Source: a virus. Taken from it: 44,082 nt of DNA. How positions within the stretch are numbered: the first letter of the stretch is position 1; each line of letters begins with the position of its first letter. Both the position numbers and the translations under genes were made by a program. Where the stretch lies: positions 1-44,082 of IMG/VR virus record IMGVR_UViG_3300027851_000049; one strand, written 5' to 3'. Positions 8,201 to 16,688 of the stretch are shown here, one piece after another. Under the pieces are notes generated by a model. That model was not told the DNA's origin. It saw only the letters and a list, made by a program, of their open reading frames with translations, and did no database searches.

Positions 8201-11200
8201 TTGGCCAGTGTGTCGATCTTTCCCTGCTGGTCCGGAGTCATACCCTTGTCAGCTTCGGCAATCAATCGTTGTGCCCTACGCATGGGATACAGCAGATCGT
8301 AAACCTGTTTCGCACCTTGGATCATCTGGCCGGCCTCGGTCATGGTGTCAGCCAGCATACGGATAATGGAGTCAGCCCGTAGAATGCTGTTCGGATCGTC
8401 GGTATCAGCAAGCTCTTCTGCATACATGGCAAGACCAAGGAAATCATCTTTGGTGAGGATCATGCCTGGGGTTTTTGTGTACTTGTCATACAATGCGCGA
8501 CGGTTCTTCCAAGCAGCACCCTTGACCCGTTCTTTTGTGCTTTCATTGCCATATCCATACTTGTCCTTGGCTTTACGCAGCGCCTCTACATCAGTGGCCA
8601 CTTCGTAGAAGATGTCCTCAATCTTTAGGCCATCCAGTAGTCGTTTCATCTTCTCGTCTGAGCGAGACGATCCAAGCGCATCGACAAAGTTGAGCAGGAA
8701 CCGATGGTATTGGTTCTTTCCCTTGTTCCCATTCATCTTGCTCTTGATGTACTCAAGCGCGAAGCCCTCGGTTACTACGCCGGCTTCGTCATAGGTCGGT
8801 AGGATTGTGCCATCGATGCTGGTGTATTCCATGTCCGGATCAGCAAGGGCCAGCATTGTCTGGACACCCTTGGCCTGAGCAGTCTGAACCTTTTCAATCG
8901 TGTTGACTTTGGCCATCATCGCAGATAGCAGTTCGGGATCCGCTTCTAATGCCGCCGCGATCTTATCGGCAGCCGTTGTCTTGTCCTGTCTGGTCAGCTC
9001 GATTAGGTCCTGTCCTCTGGCTTGCAGTGAACGCTTGCCCTTAGATGCAGCATCGGACAAGACTGGAGGCGTAGGCGCGATACCCTCGGGTTCTGCTTTG
9101 ACCGGAACGATCTGCTCGACCGTCTTCACTTCCGAAGCAGGAGCAGCTTTCTTATTGCGCTTACGTGCTACGATCGGAGGCGCTTCGGGTTCCTTGGCCA
9201 GCACTTCCGCAACAGCCGGAGTCGGAGCGGCCTCTATAGCAGGTGTTATAGCAGGCGCTACATCGGGTGTAGCTACAGGCTCTGCAGGCGTAGCACTTGT
9301 AGCTACAGGCGTGCTAACAGCAACGGCTTTACTGCGCTTGCCTTTTGATTTCGTTGGCGCTTGGGTTGCAGTTTCTGCAGGTTTTTCCTCTGCAGGTTGC
9401 GCTATTACAGGAATCTCCTCTGCAGGTTGCACCTGATCTTGCGCAACTGGAGCGGGTGGAATCAATGAGGCTTTGTAATTCGTGAATTCAGCGCCCTTAT
9501 TACGTTCAAGATATTTAACAATATCATCATGTAAAGCATCACCAATAGACCATGCGTATACATTCCCAGCATCGTCTACAACTCGTCTAAGTCTTACTGC
9601 TTCTTCGTAATTATCTCCAACTTCATCTCTCCCGCCATTTGGAAGATCCATCGCAGATATTTGTATGCCGGCATATGAATCATCATCTTGACGATCTTCA
9701 AGCCAATCAAGTTCAGCATCAGTCGGGTTGACTGCAACTGGAAACAGGATTCCTTGTGCCCCCATCATATTAAATATGCGATGTTCTTTGTTTTCGGCAG
9801 GAGCAACTCGAGTTTCCGGAGCAGTAACACTGGCGATCGTGATATCCGCAAGCTCATTGGTTAGTTCACGAACCTTATCTTTTTCGAACGGAGTCAACGT
9901 AAGGCGCTTGGAATAGATGGCCAGCAGATTCTGGATCTGCCTAGCTCTTGCCTCTGGAGTGACTGGGATTGCTGCCTTATTTGCCTTGCGAACAGCAGGG
10001 GCAGCTACCACATTAGTTTCAGAAGCCGGAACATTCGCATCGGATACAGTAGTAGGTGCTTCAACTGCTGGAGTCGAAGTAGCCGCAATAGCTTTCGGTA
10101 TTCTTCTGACCTGTACGGCTGGTGTAATATCAACGACTTCACGGGTGGGTACTGTAGTCTCAGCCGGTATACTGGCGGGTGTTTGAGATTGGCTGGCCCG
10201 AGGACCATACTTCCTCTTATCGTTCTCGGCCACGAATTTTGTTTTGTTTTCTTTTGCCTTGTACTTAGCATCATCGTCCTTTACCTTATCCGCATCACGG
10301 ATAACCTTTCTGTATGCCATCAGAACAGGGCTGGGTTTAGTAAGCTGGGCTGTGTCGATCTCGACAAGCAACTGTTCTTTCCTTGCCTCAAGACTTTCAG
10401 CCAACGTGATAGCGTCTACATTCGGAGCAAGAGGTGCGAGTGGAATGCCTGTAGTGGACTCATATAGGAACGGGTAGTCGGCACGATTCATGGCTACGAA
10501 TGTATCAAGCCAGGACACGACATCCTCGCGATAACCATTGATCTTCTTGAAGCGATCCCCATCTAGGATCTCGAAGAAGTGTTTCTTCTTGTTAAGTTTA
10601 CTGTTAATACGCTCAATCCCGTTGACGATCGGCATCCATACAGGCTTCACTTTGCCGCGCTTGCCTCGGACAGCAGCTGCCGCCGACGTTGCCATCGTAG
10701 TGGACAGAGCAGTTTCTCCAACAGCCGTAGCATCCTTGCGATAGTTGCGGTTAAACCTCGGAAGAGATTTGCCCGTCTTGGTATCCCATTCGTGTCGTGT
10801 AATGCGTCTGAAATATTTGCGTAACTTTTCGTTAGTCTGCAGAGCATAGTGATTTTTAACCCACTCGTCATCATGCGTGAGAAAATCAATGGCGATTTGA
10901 TTTGCTTGGTCATCGGCTTTATCCTGCATCGCATCAAGTTCAGATTGCTTCATGTACGAAACATTCCAATGAACCAATTCGACGGCATCGTTATACATGC
11001 TCTCGGCCATTTGATCGATAACCTTGACTTGAATTTCAGATAGATTATCGTTGATATCCATGATCTCGCGATTGATGTAACCTTTGTTCGCTATCAATTC
11101 AAGATCTGCAGCACGTGGGAATATCTTGCTCTCAGGAGTTCCGGTCCAGTTGTTTGTCAGTTCCATGTCGCGGCCTTTGCCAACATGCAAACGGAACGTG

Positions 11201-14200
11201 GCTTCTGAATCGTCAGTAAAGAATTCCTGATACAGCATTTCCAGCGGTACATTCATTTGTATACCGCTCATACCGTTCCGGTATCCAGTTTTCAGATCTC
11301 GAACAGATCCGGTCAGCGTGGTGGTGAAGATGTAACTGCCCTCGGTCATGATGAATTTCTTTTCATCAATCATCCGTCCAGCATTCGCATTGCTAGTCAC
11401 AAGATACAGCTGGGCATAACCCTCGTTGGATACAAGTCCATTGGCTGCACGAATAGCAGCGATGTGACTCATGACTCGCTCTCTCGTATCCGGATTGGTT
11501 ACACGTTCAGACAGTGGCCGGAATCCCTTGCTGGGTTTGATGGCTTTGTCTTCGGGAGTCTGAGCCATAAGCTCTGATGGATTGAAGCGAATCGGTTCTT
11601 CGCGTTTGGCTTCGCTTGGATCCCAGAAATGATCCTTGTTTATGGTCTCAGGCTGGACCGCTTTAGATGCAGGTGCAACAGGCCAAGACACTGCCACTGC
11701 CGCATGGAATCGAGGAGACATATGAAGATGCTCAATATAGATCTCGTTTGCACGAGCCTGTTTCAATAGGTCATCGCTATAAGGCGGCTTAAATGTTCCG
11801 AATTGCTTTGTGACTTCCTTGAGCTTAATGTTTTCTGTTATGCCATCGCGATACTTATTCAGCCGTTCAGCAATCTTTTCCAGACTATCCTTGCGATTGT
11901 ATTGATAGACAAACTTGCCAGTAGCCACATCGTAAAGCCGGATAGTCCCGTCTTCCTTTGCGCCAGTCGTGAACACATCGAGCCATTCAGCACCCGGGAT
12001 GATTACTGTATGCCCGGGTACTTCGGTAAAGCTGCCGCGCTTGCCACCAATATGAAACAACTGCCGTCTTGGGTTGGCAGGATCCTTGAACATTTTCATT
12101 AGTCGCGCATGCTGTGCCTTGGTTAGCTTGCCTGGGAATCCTGGGAAATGGTTAGCCTGTGTTGCCACATCGTTCGGGGTCTTGGCCACAACTTCCAGAG
12201 CTTCTTCTGCAACGGCCTCTGGGACGATCTCAGGCGCTTTGAAGATGGAGCCATCCGGTTCTACTACAATCTCGGCCGACGCTTCGGTGACTGCTTCCAG
12301 AGCCGTTTCCTGAGCAACGACAGGCATTGCACTACGCTTGACTATGCGCTTGGCTGCAAATCCTCCGACCATGTTTGTTCCAGCGAATGCGTTGTCTCCC
12401 TCAGCGCGAATGAAGCTGGCATACGTGTCAGCTATTGGGGCATCCGGAGCGACGTTGTTTGCTTTCGACCACGCGACAAAATTATTCAGGATGACAGTCG
12501 CGTTCTGTTTGCTGGTAGCGCCGGACATCTTTTTGAATTCATCGATGGCATCGGCTGACTGCGTCTCAGTAATGGCAACGGGTTCTGGGCTGGCCACGAT
12601 GTTTTGTAACGTCTTAGAGGCCATCTTCTTTCCGCGAACCACATTGTTTACACGAGCAGATGGAGTAGCAGTCGGAGCAGCAGGAGCCGGAGTAGTGACA
12701 GCAGCAGCGATGGGCTGGGCCGGAGCCTTGAGAGCATCGGCTATCATGGTCTGGTACTCGATGACACCCATACCCATAGGACGAGCAGCTGGCAAGCTGG
12801 CAGCAGCTGATGTATCTCCATAGAATGACCGAGGTTTTGGAGTGTATGTCTCACCCTGAGAGATGGCATTGTACTTGGCTACAACTTCTCGGCCCATCTG
12901 CATTGGATCCACGAGCATTTCCTTGGCCAGATAGATTACTCGATCTGCTTGATCGTATGTGATCTTGTTCAATGGCGTGTTGAAAATCTCTCTGGAAACT
13001 GTATCCAGATATTGCCTTTGGTCGAGCTGGATTGGCAAGTCCTTGCCTAGTGCTGTACGAGCGCGGCGATCAGATTGTATCTTAGACATCGCAGTAGAGC
13101 TAAGGCCAAACAAAGCGCCAGCAATAGCGCCCACCATGCCGTTGTATCCGAAGTCTTTGTAGTTGAACTTGCTGTCTTTCAGAAAGTCAGTGATTGTGCC
13201 ATCCGGATTATCAAACGAATAGTCAACGGCAAGCTGGAGCGGATACTCAAGCATCTCTTCCGCGCCCTCGCCTCCGGCTGCTTTTATCAACGGCCAGATA
13301 ACATCGACAACACGGGGGAATGCCTTGTATCCAGGACGCAGGATCTCTCTTCCAATAAACTTCTTGGCCTGAGAGTTGATCGCTTGGGTAGCCAGCTTCA
13401 TTGGCTTGTCGAACACATCAAAGAAACTCTCGATCTTAGTTGAAATCGCAGAACTGATGGCCGCTTTGGAATAGATGCGAATGAAATCGTTGGCAGTGAC
13501 CGGACCACCCTGATCTAACTGCTCGTTTACCTGCATGCCAAGGCCAGCTACAAACATGGGACCGGAGAATTTACCCATGCCCTTTGATAGATACGTATAC
13601 GGCATCGATCCAACCACATCGCCAGCCAGTCGGGATGCAGATCCCATATTGTCCCTGTTGTTATCGACATAGTTGCCCTGTATATAGTCCTGCGCTTTTG
13701 TTCTCAGCGCATTGGCAAATCCCTCTTCATTCGCAGTCGGGGCGTATTGATCGATGACATCTTTCTTGATCCCTGAGATAGTATCTAGTAAACCTTTACC
13801 GTTAATCTTTACATTGGAGTTGATCGTGCTTCGGATATCGCTAATCGCACGTTCGGATATGCCATCTGTGAGCTGATCCAGTCCGGACCTAGCAAGACCT
13901 TTGTATATGTCTTTAACCCGCTTCATGGTTAAGCCGGAAACATCGGTATCGCCTTGGCCTGTAGCCATGAGCAGCCCAGAAGTGATAGCTTTCAGAGCAG
14001 AATCCTTGGCCGTGTAAAGTCCACGAGCAATGCCTGCCGTTGTATTGGCAAGATTACCGGCGATATACTCGGCGCTTTCCTTGGAGAAAAAGCCTTTCGG
14101 ATCTGGAACAGACGCTTCAAAGGCTTTCAGTCCCGCGTAATCGGCAGCATACTGTGATGTTCCACCAGATCCAGAGATCGGAACAGACTTAGACTTCAAC

Positions 14201-14397
14201 GACTGAGCTGCAGCGCGCTGTTCAGCAGCAGACTCGATCCGCTCCATCTGCTTGGCCTTGAGCGATGTCCGATCTGGTTCGTCTGACCTAAGGTATGCAG
14301 GAAGTTCTGGCGCGATCCCACTGTTGTAAGTGTTCCAGCCTTTAGACTTGGCTGACTGTCTATTGGTCGGAGTTGTCTGCCATTTCTTAGTAGCCAT
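5251..14397 (-). CDS. 3048-residue giant virion-associated protein (large polyvalent / internal virion class)
   Basis: One uninterrupted frame of 9.1 kb, a fifth of the genome. Layout: residues 1-470 helical with a Gly/Ala-rich hydrophobic stretch near 415-440 (YNGMVGAIAGALFGLS). From about 530 to 1790, globular blocks are joined by Ala/Pro/Thr/Val-rich linkers carrying basic clusters (KRIVKR, RGKRGKVK, GKRSKA, ARKRNKK). Residues 1800-2500 are highly charged and helical. Residues 2500-2990 hold membrane-like segments (PFINTPVALIYESY near 2666, AALGFLLGMLGF near 2723) that resemble the terminal helical domain of phage large polyvalent proteins. It follows the LysM internal-protein gene, so it is probably packed in the capsid and ejected with the DNA. 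No catalytic site is certain to me. An AAAGGGG site precedes the ATG. Confidence 0.8.
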   Translation of the reverse strand: MATKKWQTTPTNRQSAKSKGWNTYNSGIAPELPAYLRSDEPDRTSLKAKQMERIESAAEQRAAAQSLKSKSVPISGSGGTSQYAADYAGLKAFEASVPDPKGFFSKESAEYIAGNLANTTAGIARGLYTAKDSALKAITSGLLMATGQGDTDVSGLTMKRVKDIYKGLARSGLDQLTDGISERAISDIRSTINSNVKINGKGLLDTISGIKKDVIDQYAPTANEEGFANALRTKAQDYIQGNYVDNNRDNMGSASRLAGDVVGSMPYTYLSKGMGKFSGPMFVAGLGMQVNEQLDQGGPVTANDFIRIYSKAAISSAISTKIESFFDVFDKPMKLATQAINSQAKKFIGREILRPGYKAFPRVVDVIWPLIKAAGGEGAEEMLEYPLQLAVDYSFDNPDGTITDFLKDSKFNYKDFGYNGMVGAIAGALFGLSSTAMSKIQSDRRARTALGKDLPIQLDQRQYLDTVSREIFNTPLNKITYDQADRVIYLAKEMLVDPMQMGREVVAKYNAISQGETYTPKPRSFYGDTSAAASLPAARPMGMGVIEYQTMIADALKAPAQPIAAAVTTPAPAAPTATPSARVNNVVRGKKMASKTLQNIVASPEPVAITETQSADAIDEFKKMSGATSKQNATVILNNFVAWSKANNVAPDAPIADTYASFIRAEGDNAFAGTNMVGGFAAKRIVKRSAMPVVAQETALEAVTEASAEIVVEPDGSIFKAPEIVPEAVAEEALEVVAKTPNDVATQANHFPGFPGKLTKAQHARLMKMFKDPANPRRQLFHIGGKRGSFTEVPGHTVIIPGAEWLDVFTTGAKEDGTIRLYDVATGKFVYQYNRKDSLEKIAERLNKYRDGITENIKLKEVTKQFGTFKPPYSDDLLKQARANEIYIEHLHMSPRFHAAVAVSWPVAPASKAVQPETINKDHFWDPSEAKREEPIRFNPSELMAQTPEDKAIKPSKGFRPLSERVTNPDTRERVMSHIAAIRAANGLVSNEGYAQLYLVTSNANAGRMIDEKKFIMTEGSYIFTTTLTGSVRDLKTGYRNGMSGIQMNVPLEMLYQEFFTDDSEATFRLHVGKGRDMELTNNWTGTPESKIFPRAADLELIANKGYINREIMDINDNLSEIQVKVIDQMAESMYNDAVELVHWNVSYMKQSELDAMQDKADDQANQIAIDFLTHDDEWVKNHYALQTNEKLRKYFRRITRHEWDTKTGKSLPRFNRNYRKDATAVGETALSTTMATSAAAAVRGKRGKVKPVWMPIVNGIERINSKLNKKKHFFEILDGDRFKKINGYREDVVSWLDTFVAMNRADYPFLYESTTGIPLAPLAPNVDAITLAESLEARKEQLLVEIDTAQLTKPSPVLMAYRKVIRDADKVKDDDAKYKAKENKTKFVAENDKRKYGPRASQSQTPASIPAETTVPTREVVDITPAVQVRRIPKAIAATSTPAVEAPTTVSDANVPASETNVVAAPAVRKANKAAIPVTPEARARQIQNLLAIYSKRLTLTPFEKDKVRELTNELADITIASVTAPETRVAPAENKEHRIFNMMGAQGILFPVAVNPTDAELDWLEDRQDDDSYAGIQISAMDLPNGGRDEVGDNYEEAVRLRRVVDDAGNVYAWSIGDALHDDIVKYLERNKGAEFTNYKASLIPPAPVAQDQVQPAEEIPVIAQPAEEKPAETATQAPTKSKGKRSKAVAVSTPVATSATPAEPVATPDVAPAITPAIEAAPTPAVAEVLAKEPEAPPIVARKRNKKAAPASEVKTVEQIVPVKAEPEGIAPTPPVLSDAASKGKRSLQARGQDLIELTRQDKTTAADKIAAALEADPELLSAMMAKVNTIEKVQTAQAKGVQTMLALADPDMEYTSIDGTILPTYDEAGVVTEGFALEYIKSKMNGNKGKNQYHRFLLNFVDALGSSRSDEKMKRLLDGLKIEDIFYEVATDVEALRKAKDKYGYGNESTKERVKGAAWKNRRALYDKYTKTPGMILTKDDFLGLAMYAEELADTDDPNSILRADSIIRMLADTMTEAGQMIQGAKQVYDLLYPMRRAQRLIAEADKGMTPDQQGKIDTLANDTMTKLGALRKGAATDAVKDVQDRVDKYKKPGKPRKTSEVLRDMIIDDYKRIMSAGGNVELEERMTRMAINQMFKVYRQNIDPKLYQRIPGDTVWEGLEYILLNRGDMQREFIEARDQVAKEFREKYPNDTALNSFFDSLNNDLLSDNFKDAIIAETFKDSGVKLMDMAQKYFFNGGESIKQFIAMVDEKLDGKLSENPLEKKVFQDLITDRFSVRMEERKEQARRTIRKIDAQAPARKLARKKTDPTERTIELLSKATFQDSLMLDNVNRIWAERLGVRMLNSDMVADIYATMKLIQKEPDDEIKNQMYEDMVYRVGQTLEGTAYEKFLAWRRASMLFNPLSWIKNGVSNLATMPYYYMMDRVETALYRMGEPFFGAVNPADRIAPLSGWVSAKKAPPHIKDLVEKHANRGKIKIFVARTAKYSISRMLNAEKRIFGSSKLEKILKIPLHMMSEGHPFERSRDEDKAAADKWYTKTFGWLGDSYMFSRHFQAAFRNKLLTLGVTDAMTKDPAQKVHLDALVTEALADAFDVATIRTYRKMNAVSKKLQGIKTGMTTAADRVDAENHPTRAALAKIGATTFNIAFDIAAPFINTPVALIYESYKFSPANIVSGLIKLGVFKGQMLLGKETKPDQLTNAYNSLAQGLVGTVGQAALGFLLGMLGFIDTFPPDEEKEKVAWAMEGRQAWSLHFGNKSYSVNWLQPIASSLMFGAELAKQYFDPDYGDDEDGDAWTQAFNAMTTGTLLTSIQRALSPNGSYEESGLTDIISNLIGSASSQSVATSFSRMAGIFDPYERDIYTGGLLENMYNKFLTNVPYLNTKNDVKVDVWGMKARKVEDRGALGAVGRAAFAFLLPFNPEHGYKDPVSMEVLRLYHDVESDPGRALPPVASADIKAFDIDNEEFGNYGPVNLTLSGEEHAEYMMWTGQLSKRFVEETMALPEYKSMADEDKIKAIAGAYTLAKKLATEKMVFPRLREYIKAGGR

Positions 14398-14408
14398 GCG
14401 TTACCCCT

Positions 14409-16112
14409 TTAGTTTCGAGTAAGATCTACATTTGTATTGTGAGTTACCTTAGTAGTGTTTCCAGCTGTAGTCAACGAAACCGGATGGTATGTGTAGAAGT
14501 TGGGCAAGTATTCGTTCTCGGCCCACCACAGCAGCTTCTTGTACAAATCATAACCCATTGCGTTTTGAGCAGCAGGATCGTTTGCGTACAATACTAGGTT
14601 TTGCTGTGCGCTATCCACTGTATTCTTGCTGATGAAAGAATTCTGAGCCTGAACGAAACGAGTGTACTGACTCGGACTGCCAAGATCTGACGGATTGGCT
14701 TTCGCATAATCCACTTCTTCCTCGGGAGTCAGGTAGTTGTATAGCGCACCTTTCATGTACTCGGCATTGTCCAGATAATCGGACAGCTGGAACAGGCTGT
14801 TCTTTGCAGACGCAAAATATTGATCTGCATAATCAATAGCAACGCCTGTCTCATAGTTGGCAAAGCTCTGTCCCTCGTATACATTGCCTCCGAATTGATT
14901 CATGACCTCTGCTACTTTTGCGGATGCTCCAGCAGATCCGGAGTTCTCCCACTCTTCCACTGCCGCTTGGTATTCCTTGTAATCGACATCATACTTGGCC
15001 GCGCCATACTCAAGATCGGCAGCCAATCCGTTCGCTTCTTTCTGCGCTTCTACTGCAGCACGTTGGAGTGACAACGATGCCTCTTGCCTAGCATCATTGC
15101 GTCTAGCCATCTCTTGATCGAATGCAGCATCCTGTCTCTGGGCCTGAAATTGCAGCATGTTGAATTCGTTATCCCATGCGCGATCCTCGCGGCTATAGGC
15201 AAGCTCGGCAAGGCCCATCATGAAGTCGCGGTTCTCTTTGAATTTCTGATACGCTAATTCATAATACTGTCCCTCAAGTTTGAACAGCTGGTTGGTCATG
15301 GCCTTTTGGGTAAGAGAAGAGTTGATCATTCCGGCACGATTGAATGTGTTCATGACCTGCATCTTTGCGTCTTGTGCGGCCATGTTGTAGTTCTTGTCAG
15401 TGGCCGGATCCCAGAGGAAGTCGGATGTCGTGATGTCGGTGACAATGTCATCACCCATCTTATAAACGCCATTGACTAGGATACCCTTGAACCCAGAAGT
15501 TGATGGCGTAGTAGCGGCAGCAGTACCACCAGCAGTACCACCAGCAGTACCACCAGAAGTGCCACCGGTCGGAGTTGTCTTCACCGTGTTGGGTGCTACA
15601 TAATCAGGCGTTGTTCTCGTTGGAGTAACCGGAGTAGTAACTGGAGTAGGGCTACCCGACATGACACGTTCCTGATATATAGGATCTGTCTGCCCAGGCT
15701 GCGGGATTGGATTGTTCGCCATAAATGCAGCAGTGTCGATATCGGGATCTTGATTGTTCGTATCCTGATACACAGGGGCAGGAGGAGGCATAGATCCAAC
15801 AACACCGGACCTCTGGATGTCAGGCATCTGGCCTGGGAGATTTACACTCTGTCCTATCTGCAGATTGGACGGATCAACACCAGCATTGGCAGCGATTAGT
15901 TGCGCTGCGTTGATCCCGAGTTTCCTGGCAATCGCATAGAACGTATCTCCGGATTGGATCGTATATGTGCTTGGAGCAGGTGCGGTCGGACCAGAATCCA
16001 TCACACGTTCCTGATATACAGGTTCCGTTACCCCAGGCGCAGGTACAGGATTAGTATTGTAGCTTGGACCTGTATCAGTCTGCTCAAGTCGAGTTGGCAT
16101 TACGATTGGCAT
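14409..16112 (-). CDS. LysM-containing internal virion / ejection protein
   Basis: A 567-residue protein. A LysM peptidoglycan-binding domain lies at about residues 50-93 (YTIQSGDTFYAIARKLGI ... LQIGQSVNLPG). It is flanked by two copies of a P-x-YQERVM motif (TEPVYQERVMDSG near 29 and TDPIYQERVMSGS near 140). A Gly/Thr linker (TGGTSGGTAGGTAGGT) precedes a long helical, Gln/Ala/Glu-rich region (about 240-450, AYSREDRAWDNEFNMLQFQA). It lies between the fibre tip and the giant. Role inferred: an internal or tail-tip protein that engages the wall during DNA entry. The ribosome site is AAGGAGG. Confidence 0.82.
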   Translation of the reverse strand: MPIVMPTRLEQTDTGPSYNTNPVPAPGVTEPVYQERVMDSGPTAPAPSTYTIQSGDTFYAIARKLGINAAQLIAANAGVDPSNLQIGQSVNLPGQMPDIQRSGVVGSMPPPAPVYQDTNNQDPDIDTAAFMANNPIPQPGQTDPIYQERVMSGSPTPVTTPVTPTRTTPDYVAPNTVKTTPTGGTSGGTAGGTAGGTAAATTPSTSGFKGILVNGVYKMGDDIVTDITTSDFLWDPATDKNYNMAAQDAKMQVMNTFNRAGMINSSLTQKAMTNQLFKLEGQYYELAYQKFKENRDFMMGLAELAYSREDRAWDNEFNMLQFQAQRQDAAFDQEMARRNDARQEASLSLQRAAVEAQKEANGLAADLEYGAAKYDVDYKEYQAAVEEWENSGSAGASAKVAEVMNQFGGNVYEGQSFANYETGVAIDYADQYFASAKNSLFQLSDYLDNAEYMKGALYNYLTPEEEVDYAKANPSDLGSPSQYTRFVQAQNSFISKNTVDSAQQNLVLYANDPAAQNAMGYDLYKKLLWWAENEYLPNFYTYHPVSLTTAGNTTKVTHNTNVDLTRN

Positions 16113-16124
16113 TGTAAGTCCTCC

Positions 16125-16688
16125 TTATGCTGTCCGTTTCCACATATAAACAACAATACTTGGCTGGATATTATTGTGTGCGCCACCGCCTCCGGTACTA
16201 CCAATGTTAGTCGATCCGCTATTTGTATTCGTAAGTCCAAAGGCATTAACACCAGCTACCAGAGTTGCGCCATATGTAATGGCATGTGTATGTGATGGGA
16301 TCTCTGTTGTCTGGAGTGTATGCGTCTTCGCGCCTCGGGTTTCTTCAACCGTATCAAAGTCAGTGTCGCCAGAATCAATGCCGACCAGAACCTTGCCTGC
16401 AGCAAACGCTGCCCATGTACCACCGAATAATGTAGCCGGCGAAGTGGATACAACGGACATGTAAATTGCGCCAACCGGATAGACATTAAGCAATGTAGTC
16501 TTCTCAGCATCTAATTCGTTGATAGCCGCTTGTACAGTAGTGGCCGAGATGGTTCCTGCTGGAACGTTCGCAATATCGATACCAGACAATGCCCCTGCCC
16601 ACTTATTCAGCGCATCAAGAAAGAGGTTGTACTTCAACCTCATTTCCGAAACGGCTTCGCTTATGAATCTCTGAGAGAACAAAGCCAT
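16125..16688 (-). CDS. Tail fibre / baseplate tip protein with collar-type C-terminus
   Basis: A 187-residue protein. After a short helical N-terminus, residues 70-187 match the common Firmicutes phage receptor-tip module: YPVGAIYMSVVSTSPATLFG, GTWAAFAAGKVLVGIDSGDT, ETRGAKTHTLQTTEIPSHTH, then a Gly-rich loop and a closing NIQPSIVVYMWKRTA. The HTH motif resembles tail-fibre tips that bind metal through histidines. Its ATG shares a base with the nozzle stop codon (TAATG), so translation is coupled. Confidence 0.87.
   Translation of the reverse strand: MALFSQRFISEAVSEMRLKYNLFLDALNKWAGALSGIDIANVPAGTISATTVQAAINELDAEKTTLLNVYPVGAIYMSVVSTSPATLFGGTWAAFAAGKVLVGIDSGDTDFDTVEETRGAKTHTLQTTEIPSHTHAITYGATLVAGVNAFGLTNTNSGSTNIGSTGGGGAHNNIQPSIVVYMWKRTA

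Noticed and set aside
12338-12823. Plus-strand frames inside the giant gene
   Set aside because: Ala/Pro-rich coding on the minus strand creates long open shadows; none has a ribosome site or recognisable fold.
15520-15560. Short tandem repeat (accaccagcagt) as a CRISPR or regulatory array
   Set aside because: It encodes the Gly/Thr linker of the LysM protein and has no spacers.
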